NCBI GenBank assembly: GCA_900555125.1
Contig: USKH01000044.1
Coordinates: 1-8,361 of the forward strand
Direction: 5' to 3'
Source: an uncultured Clostridium sp.
GTDB lineage: Bacteria; Bacillota; Clostridia; Christensenellales; Pumilibacteraceae
Length of the DNA: 8,361 bases
Below, one piece after another: positions 1 to 6,897 of this stretch. The notes beneath the pieces are model-generated. The model was given only the letters and a program-made list of their open reading frames with translations. It ran no database searches and was not told where the DNA came from. The translations under genes were made by a program, and so were the position numbers. Within the stretch, counting starts at the first letter, position 1. Every line of letters starts with the position of its first letter.

Positions 1-1805
1 CCCGCCTGTCCGATGGACAACGGTTTTATTTTATTCAGCTTTTCTCGCGCTTCGAGGCGCAGTCCCTCCACCGTCATATAGTTTATATCGGGCGAAAGCG
101 GCGTGTTTTCCAGTCGTTTCTGCTCGGCGCGGGCTTTTTCGGCGCGGGCAAGATACCCGTCGTACTTTACCGAAACGAACAGACAGTTTTCGGCGTCAAC
201 AGACATTTTTTTAAATACGTCGAAGTACTTATTGAACATAGCCGGCGTTATAGAATGGCGTTTGATTATGTCGCGGTATGTAAGTCCGCTTTTCGCCACC
301 GGTTCGCCCGCTTCGTCAAACAAAGGCGCATATTCCTTGGGCGACACTACGGTGTCCAGCATTTTTTCGGCGACGGCAAGATCGCGCTTTTTCTTTAAGA
401 ATTTGCGATAACGCTTGTCGTCCACAAGCCCGACTTTTCGTCCGATTTCGGTAAGGCGCAAATCGGCGTTGTCCTGACGAAGCGACAGGCGGAATTCCGC
501 GCGGGAAGTCATCATTCTGTACGGCTCCTGCGTACCTTCGGTGACAAGGTCGTCGATAAGCACTCCTATATAGCTGTTGTCGCGGGTAAAAACCACTTGT
601 TCCATTCCGCGGCGTTCGAGAGACGCGTTGATGCCCGCCACAATACCCTGAGCCGCAGCTTCTTCGTAGCCGCTGGTTCCGTTTATCTGACCGGCGCAGA
701 ACAAACCTTTAATTTTCTTTGTTTCGAGCGTGGGGTACAATTCGAGCGGGTTTATGCAATCGTATTCGATGGCATAGGCATCGCGCATGATTTTTACGTT
801 TTCGAATCCGCGTATACTGCGGTAAAAATCGTACTGCACCGACGCCGGAAGCGACGTGGAAATACCCTGGACATACGCCTCCACCGTTCCTTCGCCTTCG
901 GGTTCGAGAAAAAACTGATGGCGTTCCTTGTCGGCAAACCGCACAACTTTATCCTCTATCGACGGGCAATAGCGAGGGCCCACTCCGTCGATAAGACCGG
1001 CATATTTGGGCGCAAGATTTATATTGTTTCTTATTATTTCGTGCGTTTTTTGGTTTGTATAGCCGAGATAGCACACTCTTTTGGTTGCATGAACCTTTTT
1101 GCTCATCACCGAAAACGAATATATATCGTCCTCGCCCTTCTGTACTTCGAGCGCGGAATAATCAACGGTGGTGCCGTCTATACGCGCGGGTGTTCCGGTT
1201 TTGAAACGACGAACTTCCAATCCGAGATGACGGAGATTATCCGAAAGATACTCGGCTCTGGCAAAACAAACCGGACCGCGGTTTAAGAACACGTCGCCCA
1301 CTATAATGGTCGAATTGAGATACACGCCGCACGCAAGCACGACTACGGGCGCATAGTAAATAAGGTTGTACACCGTTTTGACGCCCTTTATGTTGCCGTT
1401 TTCGACGATAAGCTCTTTTGCCTCTCCCTGACGGACGGTAAGATTTTCGGTGTGTTCCAGCACGCGTTTCATTTCGTTGTGATAGGCGTACTTATCCACC
1501 TGAGCACGCAGCGACCATACGGCGGGACCTTTGGACGAATTGAGCATACGAAGCTGCGTAAGCGTTTTATCTGCGGTTATGCCCATTTGTCCGCCGAGAG
1601 CGTCTACCTCACGCACGAGATGTCCTTTTGCCGTGCCGCCTATGCTGGGGTTACACGCAAGATAGCCGATATTGTCGAGAGAAACCGACAGTATCAGCGT
1701 GTTGTTTCCGGTACGGGCAAGCGCGAGAGCAGCCTCTATTCCGGCATGTCCCGCGCCCACCACTACCGCGTCGTAGTAAAATTCTTTGATTTTTGCTTCA
1801 TTCAT
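1..1805 (-). CDS. mnmG: MnmG (GidA), tRNA uridine-5-carboxymethylaminomethyl synthesis enzyme, C-terminus cut by window edge
   Basis: FAD-dependent cytoplasmic enzyme that, with the GTPase MnmE, modifies the wobble uridine (U34) of certain tRNAs. Translating the minus strand from the ATG at 1803-1805 gives 601 uninterrupted codons to the window edge. Visible marks are the FAD-binding motif GAGHAG (residues 17-22), CNPSIGG with Cys51 (51-57), the family signature GPRYCPSIEDK with Cys280 (276-286), the second signature GQINGTSGYEEAAAQG (372-387), and a C-terminal helical part ending in SIGQAG. Family members are about 620-640 residues, so only some 25 residues are missing. It follows potD by 67 nt. 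No Shine-Dalgarno is visible before the ATG (the preceding bases are ACGTAATTATTTT), unlike the pot genes, and no better in-frame start was found upstream. It is probably co-transcribed with the pot operon, because no convincing separate promoter is seen. Identification is very secure; the start is fairly secure. Confidence 0.97.
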   Translation of the reverse strand, partial: MNEAKIKEFYYDAVVVGAGHAGIEAALALARTGNNTLILSVSLDNIGYLACNPSIGGTAKGHLVREVDALGGQMGITADKTLTQLRMLNSSKGPAVWSLRAQVDKYAYHNEMKRVLEHTENLTVRQGEAKELIVENGNIKGVKTVYNLIYYAPVVVLACGVYLNSTIIVGDVFLNRGPVCFARAEYLSDNLRHLGLEVRRFKTGTPARIDGTTVDYSALEVQKGEDDIYSFSVMSKKVHATKRVCYLGYTNQKTHEIIRNNINLAPKYAGLIDGVGPRYCPSIEDKVVRFADKERHQFFLEPEGEGTVEAYVQGISTSLPASVQYDFYRSIRGFENVKIMRDAYAIEYDCINPLELYPTLETKKIKGLFCAGQINGTSGYEEAAAQGIVAGINASLERRGMEQVVFTRDNSYIGVLIDDLVTEGTQEPYRMMTSRAEFRLSLRQDNADLRLTEIGRKVGLVDDKRYRKFLKKKRDLAVAEKMLDTVVSPKEYAPLFDEAGEPVAKSGLTYRDIIKRHSITPAMFNKYFDVFKKMSVDAENCLFVSVKYDGYLARAEKARAEQKRLENTPLSPDINYMTVEGLRLEAREKLNKIKPLSIGQA

Positions 1806-1826
1806 AAAATAATTACGTTTGTATCG

Positions 1827-1859
1827 AGACAGACGAAATCTGTCTTTTGCGAAAGCAAA
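1827..1859. other. Two adjacent perfect hairpins between potD and mnmG
   Basis: AGACAGA (1827-1833) and TCTGTCT (1839-1845) form a 7-bp inverted repeat with a 5-nt loop. TTTGC (1846-1850) and GCAAA (1855-1859) form a 5-bp one with a 4-nt loop. They fill about half of the potD-mnmG gap. In the minus-strand transcript no U-run follows either stem, so they do not look like an intrinsic terminator for the operon. Read on the plus strand the first stem is followed by only a short T-run, with no plus-strand gene to terminate. A role in RNA processing or in setting the mnmG level is inference only. Confidence 0.55.
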
Positions 1860-1872
1860 CTCCCGTTTCAAA

Positions 1873-3072
1873 TCAGCCGCGGGCATTGCTCCACGCTTCG
1901 CTTATCGTGCCGTCCTTGTTGCCGAAGTCGCGCATGGTTCCGCAGCGCGCAAGCGTTTCTTCCGACGGGAACAGCATATCGAGATACATTTCTCTCCAGC
2001 CTTCCGCTGCGCCTTCACCTATGCTTTCGTCGGCATAATATTCGGCGTAAAGCTGATCGTAAGCTGCTTTTACAGGGCTGATTGCTCCTGCGTATTCGCT
2101 GTTTTTAATTGCAATTTCCTTCCGGCAGATGAATTCGAGGAAATACTGAGCGGCTTCCTGATTTTTGCCGTACTTGGAAATGACGAAATTGTCGAGATAG
2201 ATGTTTCCGCCTTCCTTGGGAACGACGTACCACAGGTTTCTGTTGCCCTGATGCTCGTTTCCGTTGTCGTCCTCGTAATCGTTCATGATATAGCCTGCGT
2301 CGCACGACCACATGAGAGCCACCTGAACCTTTGTGTTGCCCGAAGCCATGTCGAACTTCATGCTCTCGCCGCCCCACAGATAGTTTTTCTTGGTGGAACT
2401 AAGCGTTGCGATTGCGGCGGTATAGGTGTCGGGCAGTCTGTCGTAAAGCGACTGAATCTTCTTGTTGTCGTAAGGATTGTCTTTGGTAAGCTCGGACGCG
2501 TTGTTCCAGATTGCCGCGCTGGTTACCGCTTCGCGAAGCGAATCCTTGTTTGCGCTTTTACCGGCATATTCTCCGCCATAAAGAGCATCCCAGCTGTCGA
2601 TATGCTTTCCTGTTTTGGAATAGTCGTACATAAGTCCGAACGTTCCGTACATATAAGGAACCGAATATTCGAGCGTCGGATCGGAAATTTTTGCGCGTTC
2701 GACGTATTCGGGGCGGAAAACCTGGTTTACGTTTACGCGCTCGGCGTCGATTTTGACAAGCAAATCCTTTTTAATAAGCTGTTCGACGGCGTAATCGGAC
2801 GGGAGCAGGAGATCGTAGTCGGCATGGTCTTTTTCGACTGCGGTCATTATTTCCTCCACCGCGTCGAAAGTGGACGGAGTAACTACTTTCACCGTTTTAC
2901 CGGTCTGTTCTTTATACCAATCCTCGAATGCGTCGAAAATTTCGCTGTCGATATACTCGCCGGGAACATACATTTTAAGTTGCTCGGCGCGGTTGTCATT
3001 CGAGCATGCGGCAAGCGACCACATGGGCACCATCATAACGAAAGCAAGCAAAAGGGTTACAAATTTTTTCAT
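1873..3072 (-). CDS. potD: PotD, spermidine/putrescine-binding lipoprotein of ABC importer
   Basis: Extracytoplasmic substrate-binding protein that delivers polyamines to the PotBC permease. The 399-residue product begins with a lipoprotein signal: MKKF, a hydrophobic stretch, and lipobox LAAC with Cys23 as the lipid anchor. Family landmarks run in order: PGEYIDSE (37-44), LLPSDYAVEQL (89-99), VPYMYGTFGLMYD (138-150), DSLRE (177-181), LMWSCDAGY (253-261), VVPKEGGN (283-290), YLDNFVISK (292-300). By comparison with E. coli PotD, Ser92, Tyr94, Trp255, Tyr292 and Asp294 likely line the polyamine site; Tyr292 stands where E. coli has Trp. A hydrophilic acidic loop (about 265-278) before the VVPKEGG motif looks longer than usual. 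The start at 3072 is preferred over an upstream in-frame ATG because AAGGAGG (3082-3088) lies 9 nt before it and the signal peptide begins there. It is the last pot gene, 22 nt after potC. Putrescine versus spermidine preference cannot be told. Confidence 0.95.
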   Translation of the reverse strand: MKKFVTLLLAFVMMVPMWSLAACSNDNRAEQLKMYVPGEYIDSEIFDAFEDWYKEQTGKTVKVVTPSTFDAVEEIMTAVEKDHADYDLLLPSDYAVEQLIKKDLLVKIDAERVNVNQVFRPEYVERAKISDPTLEYSVPYMYGTFGLMYDYSKTGKHIDSWDALYGGEYAGKSANKDSLREAVTSAAIWNNASELTKDNPYDNKKIQSLYDRLPDTYTAAIATLSSTKKNYLWGGESMKFDMASGNTKVQVALMWSCDAGYIMNDYEDDNGNEHQGNRNLWYVVPKEGGNIYLDNFVISKYGKNQEAAQYFLEFICRKEIAIKNSEYAGAISPVKAAYDQLYAEYYADESIGEGAAEGWREMYLDMLFPSEETLARCGTMRDFGNKDGTISEAWSNARG

Positions 3073-3094
3073 GGTAAAAATCCTCCTTGAAAGG

Positions 3095-3922
3095 TTATTT
3101 TGCGTTTTGAGCCGCTTTTGCACGGCGGCTTTTAACGATATTGACAATAATGAGAACGACAAGCACCGCAACGAATATTATCGTGCTCAACGCGCGTATC
3201 GACGGGTTGAGCTTGCGGCGCAGGCTTGCGTAAACGTAAGTGGAAATGGTGTTTACGCCGTTGCTGCCTTTATTGAGGTTGGTGACGACGAAATCGTCGA
3301 GCGATAACGTAAACGCAAGCGCAAAACCCGAAATCATCGCTCCGACAAGTTGCGGCAATATTACGGTTACAAGACTGCGCACGGGACCCGCTCCGAGATC
3401 CATGCCCGCTTCGTAAAGATTTGGATTAAGCTGATTAAGACGGGGCGAAACGTTTAATATCACATACGGAACGGTTATTACCGTGTGAGCTATTATAAGC
3501 CAGGTCAAGCCTTTTTCGACGTGCAGTCCGATGACGTTGGTAAGGAATATGGAAAGCAGAAAGAATCCGACTGCCGTTACTATTTCGGCGTTGACGACGG
3601 TAATTTCGCTCATGAAATTGATGAATTTCTTGCCGTGCTTCATGTAATGCAAGCCGACTGCCGTCAGCGTTCCTATAATGGTAGCCAGCGTTGCGGATAC
3701 CAGCCCTATAATAAGGGTATTCCACATAGCGGACATTATTTCCTCGTTTTCAAACAGTTTGGTATACCACGAAAAAGTGAACGAACCGAAACCGTTTGCT
3801 CCGCCGATATCCTTTTCGGACGAGAACGAGTACAGAATTATGAGCGCGATGGGCGCGTATATCGCCACGAGGACGACTATAAGGAACAGCCAGCGAAGAA
3901 CTACCGAAAGTTTTCTGTTCAT
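3095..3922 (-). CDS. potC: PotC, polyamine ABC transporter permease
   Basis: Inner-membrane permease, partner of PotB, 275 residues (normal for PotC). About six membrane segments are visible, roughly at 11-32, 66-92, 104-128, 140-158, 190-206 and 244-262. The cytoplasmic EAA loop that docks on the ATPase is EAGMDLGAGP onward (171-190), followed by the family-typical SLDDFVVTNL (207-216). NAEIVTAVGF (111-120) corresponds to the PEIV motif of PotC proteins. The C-terminus is basic (KSRRAKAAQNAK), facing the cytoplasm. The start overlaps the potB stop in a TAATG, and its Shine-Dalgarno AAAGGAGG (3932-3939, 9 nt spacer) lies inside the last codons of potB, so translation is probably coupled. The putrescine/spermidine permease assignment rests on the complete potABCD order around it. 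Confidence 0.95.
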   Translation of the reverse strand: MNRKLSVVLRWLFLIVVLVAIYAPIALIILYSFSSEKDIGGANGFGSFTFSWYTKLFENEEIMSAMWNTLIIGLVSATLATIIGTLTAVGLHYMKHGKKFINFMSEITVVNAEIVTAVGFFLLSIFLTNVIGLHVEKGLTWLIIAHTVITVPYVILNVSPRLNQLNPNLYEAGMDLGAGPVRSLVTVILPQLVGAMISGFALAFTLSLDDFVVTNLNKGSNGVNTISTYVYASLRRKLNPSIRALSTIIFVAVLVVLIIVNIVKSRRAKAAQNAK

Positions 3923-4812
3923 TACGCTTTACCTCCTTTTTTAACGGGTGCGGTTTTCTGCGTTTTGCGACCTATAAGACTGCTGAGTCCCATGGTAAGC
4001 AACACGAGTACGAGCAGCACGAACGAAAGCGCGGATCCCACGCCCCAGGAGCTTGAAAGCCCGAACAAGGTGTTTATTTTGTTACCGATGACCGTCGTGG
4101 AGCTGTCGCCCAGCATATTGGTAATTGCGTATGCGCTGAACACGGGCATAAACACCATGGTTATTCCGCTCATTATTCCGCCTGCGGACAGGGGAAGAGT
4201 GACTTTGAAAAACGTGGTGAATTTGTTAGCGCCGAGGTCGGCGGACGCTTCGAAATAGCTTTTGTCTATTTCTGTAAGCACGGTATAAATGGGCAGCATC
4301 ATAAAAGGCAGAAAGTCGTAAACCATACCCACGATAACAGAAAACAACCCTTCGGATATACCCAGTACATACAAAAGCGATTTAAGCGCGATTATACGCA
4401 GCACGAAGTTCATCCACATAGGGATTATGAACAGCAGCGACAGCACGAAATATTTGTTGAACGGCGACGACGCAAGCACAAGTGCGACCGGATAGGCAAT
4501 AAGCAGGCACACTACCGTGGTAAGAGCCGCAATACCCAGCGTTTTAAGAAGCAATTCGACATTACCGCTGGGGATAGTTACCGTAAAGCTGCCGCTTTGC
4601 ATTGTGCCGTTTTCGTTTACTATGCCGTATATCGTCTGTTCCTGACCGACGAATACGCGCTTGAAGTTGTCGAAAGTAAAGCTTCCGTCCGAACCGATAA
4701 ATGCGTACACAAGCACGAGAATAAGCGGTAGCACAACAAAAATCAGGCATATCAATATATAGGGAGCGGCAAAAAGTCCGGGCTTAAAGAAGTTAGTCTT
4801 TTTCTTCTTCAT
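3922..4812 (-). CDS. potB: PotB, polyamine ABC transporter permease
   Basis: First permease subunit of the importer, 296 residues. Begins with a lysine-rich cytoplasmic end (MKKKK) and a first membrane helix at about 14-38; further hydrophobic segments lie near 88-115, 121-150, 155-180, 211-231 and 258-281. The EAA loop is EASADLGANKFTTFFKVTLP (188-207). The extracytoplasmic loop after helix 1 (about 40-86) seems longer than in typical PotB and includes a polar Ser/Thr/Gly/Asn-rich stretch at about 56-84. The start ATG lies 20 nt inside the end of potA; GAGGAGG (4819-4825) sits 6 nt before it and is formed by Glu codons of the PotA tail. The C-terminal KKGGKA codons in turn form the potC ribosome binding site. 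The assignment is secure from sequence and operon context. Confidence 0.95.
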   Translation of the reverse strand: MKKKKTNFFKPGLFAAPYILICLIFVVLPLILVLVYAFIGSDGSFTFDNFKRVFVGQEQTIYGIVNENGTMQSGSFTVTIPSGNVELLLKTLGIAALTTVVCLLIAYPVALVLASSPFNKYFVLSLLFIIPMWMNFVLRIIALKSLLYVLGISEGLFSVIVGMVYDFLPFMMLPIYTVLTEIDKSYFEASADLGANKFTTFFKVTLPLSAGGIMSGITMVFMPVFSAYAITNMLGDSSTTVIGNKINTLFGLSSSWGVGSALSFVLLVLVLLTMGLSSLIGRKTQKTAPVKKGGKA

Positions 4813-6253
4813 CTTCGTCCTCCTCGGCGGGCTGCAAAACTATTTTGTTCGGGTCCGCCTTAATGCCCACGCGGTCGCCGATATCCCATTCGTCGGACGT
4901 ATCGACGTAAAAATCCTCGTCGGTATCCGTATGCACCTGAACCTGATAGTACGTACCCTTGTACAAGGTCTGAGCGACGTTTCCGCCTATCGTTCCGTCT
5001 TCTTCGTAGTCGGTAAGCTCCACCGCGTCGAACGGTACAAGCACCTTTACTTTATCTTTCTTTTCAAAGCCCTGCGTACTTGCGACCGGGAAATCCGCTT
5101 CGCAGAACCAAACGCTTTCGTCTCCGGAAATCTCACCTTCGAATTGGTTTATCGTACACAATTTTTTCATTATATGAATGCTGTCCGGGGCAATGCCGAG
5201 GCGAACGTTCTGTCCGGGCAGAAATTCCTTGGTGTTCTGCACGGTAAACTCGTAACTTTCGCATTCCACTTCCATTTCGTAATACGTGCCTTTGAACACG
5301 GTTTGCAATACCGTGCCGGCAAACTGACCTTTTCCGGTGTTATCCGAATAAATTTTGATATCTTCGGGACGAATTACGATATCGACATGTTCGTTTTTCT
5401 GGAAGCCCTTGTCCACGCATTCGATACTTTGACCGAGGAAGTTTATCGTAAAATCTTTTTCCATCACGCCGGAAAGAATATTGCTCTCGCCGATGAAGTT
5501 TGCCACAAACGCGTTGGCAGGTTCGTCGTATATCTTTTTCGGCGGCGCAACCTGTTGAATAACGCCTCCGTTCATTACCACGACGACATCCGACATCGTA
5601 AGCGCTTCTTCCTGATCATGGGTGACGTAAATGAACGTTATCCCCAGGTTTTCATGCATGCTTTTAAGTTCGAGTTGCATTTCCTTGCGCATTTTAAGGT
5701 CGAGCGCACCCAGCGGTTCGTCGAGAAGCAACACTTTCGGCTCGCACACTATTGCGCGGGCAATGGCGACACGTTGCTGCTGACCGCCCGAAAGACTGGT
5801 AACGTCTCTGTTTTCGTAATCTTCGAGATTGACGAGTTTCAATGCGCGATTGACTTTTTCGGTTATTTCGTTTTTGGTAAGCTTTCTTTTGCCGCCCTTA
5901 GCTTCGGGGTCGTCGATGGTTTTAAGCTTCAAGCCGTACGCGATGTTTTTGAAAACGCTGAGATGCGGGAAAAGCGCGTACTTCTGGAAAACCGTGTTTA
6001 CCGGGCGTTTATATGGCGGAACGCCGGTAATAGGCTCGTTCTCGATGAAAATTTCGCCGCTTGTGGGAGAAGTAAAGCCCGCAATCATGCGTAAAAGAGT
6101 GGTTTTTCCGCATCCGCTGGGTCCTAAAAGCGTGACAAACTGACCGCGCTTTATAGACAGATTGATGTCGTCCAGAACGGTTACTCCGTCCTCGAAAACC
6201 TTGGTTACGTTTTTTACTTCGATTATTTTATCGAATTTACCTTGTTCTTTCAT
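4793..6253 (-). CDS. potA: PotA, polyamine ABC transporter ATPase with an extra C-terminal domain copy
   Basis: Cytoplasmic ATPase that powers PotBC. Nucleotide-binding landmarks: Walker A GPSGCGKT (44-51), Q-loop Gln90, signature LSGGQ (154-158), Walker B VLLLDEP (174-180), D-loop region GALD (182-185), H-loop His212. The helical region has a short charged insertion (about 113-127). At 486 residues it is about 100 longer than usual PotA (about 350-380). The surplus lies in the C-terminal regulatory (TOBE/OB-fold) part: residues about 258-364 are echoed by about 369-474, with VLQTVFKGTYYEMEV matched by VAQTLYKGTYYQVQV. A strongly acidic tail (EEDEDEEEKD) follows. The start ATG at 6253 has AAGGAG (6262-6267) 8 nt before it, overlapping the stop codon of the regulator gene 12 nt upstream, which suggests translational coupling. 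PotA versus another polyamine/iron-family ATPase is decided by adjacent potBCD. Confidence 0.95.
   Translation of the reverse strand: MKEQGKFDKIIEVKNVTKVFEDGVTVLDDINLSIKRGQFVTLLGPSGCGKTTLLRMIAGFTSPTSGEIFIENEPITGVPPYKRPVNTVFQKYALFPHLSVFKNIAYGLKLKTIDDPEAKGGKRKLTKNEITEKVNRALKLVNLEDYENRDVTSLSGGQQQRVAIARAIVCEPKVLLLDEPLGALDLKMRKEMQLELKSMHENLGITFIYVTHDQEEALTMSDVVVVMNGGVIQQVAPPKKIYDEPANAFVANFIGESNILSGVMEKDFTINFLGQSIECVDKGFQKNEHVDIVIRPEDIKIYSDNTGKGQFAGTVLQTVFKGTYYEMEVECESYEFTVQNTKEFLPGQNVRLGIAPDSIHIMKKLCTINQFEGEISGDESVWFCEADFPVASTQGFEKKDKVKVLVPFDAVELTDYEEDGTIGGNVAQTLYKGTYYQVQVHTDTDEDFYVDTSDEWDIGDRVGIKADPNKIVLQPAEEDEDEEEKD
4819..4825 (-). promoter_or_regulatory. potB ribosome binding site inside potA
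   Basis: GAGGAGG on the minus strand, 6 nt before the potB ATG. The same bases encode Glu477-Glu478 and the first base of Asp479 of PotA, so the acidic tail of PotA and the potB translation signal share sequence. This fixes the potB start at 4812. Confidence 0.85.
4832..5482 (-). repeat. Diverged tandem duplication of the PotA C-terminal regulatory domain
   Basis: Protein-level repeat inside potA. Copy 1 covers residues about 258-364 (about 5162-5482), copy 2 residues about 369-474 (about 4832-5149). Matching blocks in the same order are NILSGVMEKD / NQFEGEISGD, GFQKNEHVDIVIRPED / GFEKKDKVKVLVPFDA, TVLQTVFKGTYYEMEV / NVAQTLYKGTYYQVQV, and GQNVRLGIAPDSIHI / GDRVGIKADPNKIVL. Only short runs are identical (KGTYY is the best), so the duplication is old or under different selection. 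The alignment was made by eye. Confidence 0.75.
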
Positions 6254-6265
6254 TGGTGACTCTCC

Positions 6266-6802
6266 TTAAAAATTAGGCGGGCACGACAGCCACAGCACTA
6301 CGCTTTCGCTCTCGGCGGTATTTACTATATAATGCGTCTTGTTGGCGCGGTAATAAAAGCTTTCGCCCTCGGCAGCCGAATACTCTTTCTTGCCCACTAC
6401 AAGCTTTATTCTGCCCCGAAGTACGAATCCGAATTCCTCGCCGTCGTGAGGAAGATCTTTTTCGGTTGCGGCTCCCTCTTTAAGACGCAGCATTATCGGC
6501 TCCATTTCGTTTTTCTGAGAGGTGGGAACAAGCCATGTAATAACGCTGCCTTCACTCTCTTTTTCAAAGTAATCCTCTTTGTGAAAAACAACCGGTTCCT
6601 CTTCGTCTTCCGAAAAAAAGTCGGACAGCGACGATCCCAGGACCTGCAGAATGTCTTTAAGCGTCGCTATCGAAGGGCTGGTAAGATCGTTTTCTATCTG
6701 ACTTATGTAACCCTTGGTAAGTTCGCACCTATCGGCAAGCTCCTCTTGCGTCAGCTGCTTTTTAAGTCGCATTTCTTTTATTTTAATACCTATTTCCATC
6801 AT
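6266..6802 (-). CDS. XRE-family helix-turn-helix regulator with C-terminal cupin domain (PuuR-like architecture)
   Basis: Probable DNA-binding autoregulator of the polyamine operon, 178 residues from the chosen start. An N-terminal HTH_XRE domain (about 5-62) contains LTQEELADRCELTKGYISQIEN, with the recognition helix around 28-38. A C-terminal cupin (about 102-173) shows PHDGEEFGFVLRG (118-130) and GESFYYRANKTHYIVN (146-161); His119, the Glu122/Glu123 pair and His157 are the likely pocket or metal ligands. The same domain pairing is found in E. coli PuuR, a putrescine-responsive repressor, and in many regulators beside potABCD. The ATG at 6802 is preferred (a tandem ATG follows at 6799) because GGGAG lies 6 nt before it. 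An ATG at 6829 would add nine residues before the HTH with only a weak GAGAG. It is first in the operon, 12 nt before potA, and its promoter has candidate operators. The ligand is inferred from context. Confidence 0.9.
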   Translation of the reverse strand: MMEIGIKIKEMRLKKQLTQEELADRCELTKGYISQIENDLTSPSIATLKDILQVLGSSLSDFFSEDEEEPVVFHKEDYFEKESEGSVITWLVPTSQKNEMEPIMLRLKEGAATEKDLPHDGEEFGFVLRGRIKLVVGKKEYSAAEGESFYYRANKTHYIVNTAESESVVLWLSCPPNF

Positions 6803-6831
6803 TTCGTTCTCCCGCAAAACCAACCGCATGC

Positions 6832-6860
6832 GTTAAACTCTCGGTTTACAAGGTTAAAAC
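6832..6860. promoter_or_regulatory. Candidate operator dyads 2 and 3 in the operon leader
   Basis: GTTTA (6844-6848), 7 nt, AAAAC (6856-6860) repeats the layout of the first dyad with one mismatch, and its left edge is 31 bp from the first, about three DNA turns. An overlapping inverted repeat GTTAAAC (6832-6838), 5 nt, GTTTAC (6844-6849) shares one half-site. A roadblock or cooperative-binding role is inference. Confidence 0.4.
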
Positions 6861-6874
6861 ATAATAAACGCAGG

Positions 6875-6891
6875 GTTTAATTTTACTAAAC
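6875..6891. promoter_or_regulatory. Candidate operator dyad 1 at the operon transcription start
   Basis: GTTTA, 7 nt, TAAAC: a perfect 5-bp inverted repeat spanning 17 bp that begins at the predicted +1 of the minus-strand promoter. This is a classic repressor position. Binding by the adjacent XRE-cupin protein is inference; the region is AT-rich, which raises the chance of an accidental dyad. Confidence 0.5.
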
Positions 6892-6897
6892 GCGAAA

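Noticed and set aside
597..1286. 229-codon open frame on the plus strand opposite mnmG
   Set aside because: The minus strand reads through without a break as MnmG with both family signatures; this frame is its shadow.
1827..1848. Intrinsic terminator on the plus strand (AGACAGA stem followed by T-run)
   Set aside because: The stem is AT-rich, the T-run is short, and no plus-strand gene ends there; in the direction of the real transcript no U-run follows.
1819..3090. 423-codon open frame on the plus strand opposite potD
   Set aside because: It lies fully antisense to a well-identified PotD, has no ribosome binding site and no recognisable domain; codon bias of the real gene explains the open frame.
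3073..3171. Upstream extension of potD to an ATG at 3171
   Set aside because: It would run through the end of potC and put 33 residues before a perfect lipoprotein signal; the strong Shine-Dalgarno belongs to the ATG at 3072.
4931..6094. 387-codon open frame on the plus strand opposite potA
   Set aside because: Antisense to clear ATPase motifs on the minus strand, with no translation signal or family match seen.
6803..6829. Longer start for the XRE-cupin regulator at 6829
   Set aside because: Possible, but the ribosome binding site before it is weaker and the extra nine residues precede a normally placed HTH domain; 6802 fits better.
6858..6866. Tiny leader open frame (ATG TTT TAA) in the operon leader, minus strand
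   Set aside because: Two codons with no Shine-Dalgarno; expected by chance in AT-rich leader sequence.
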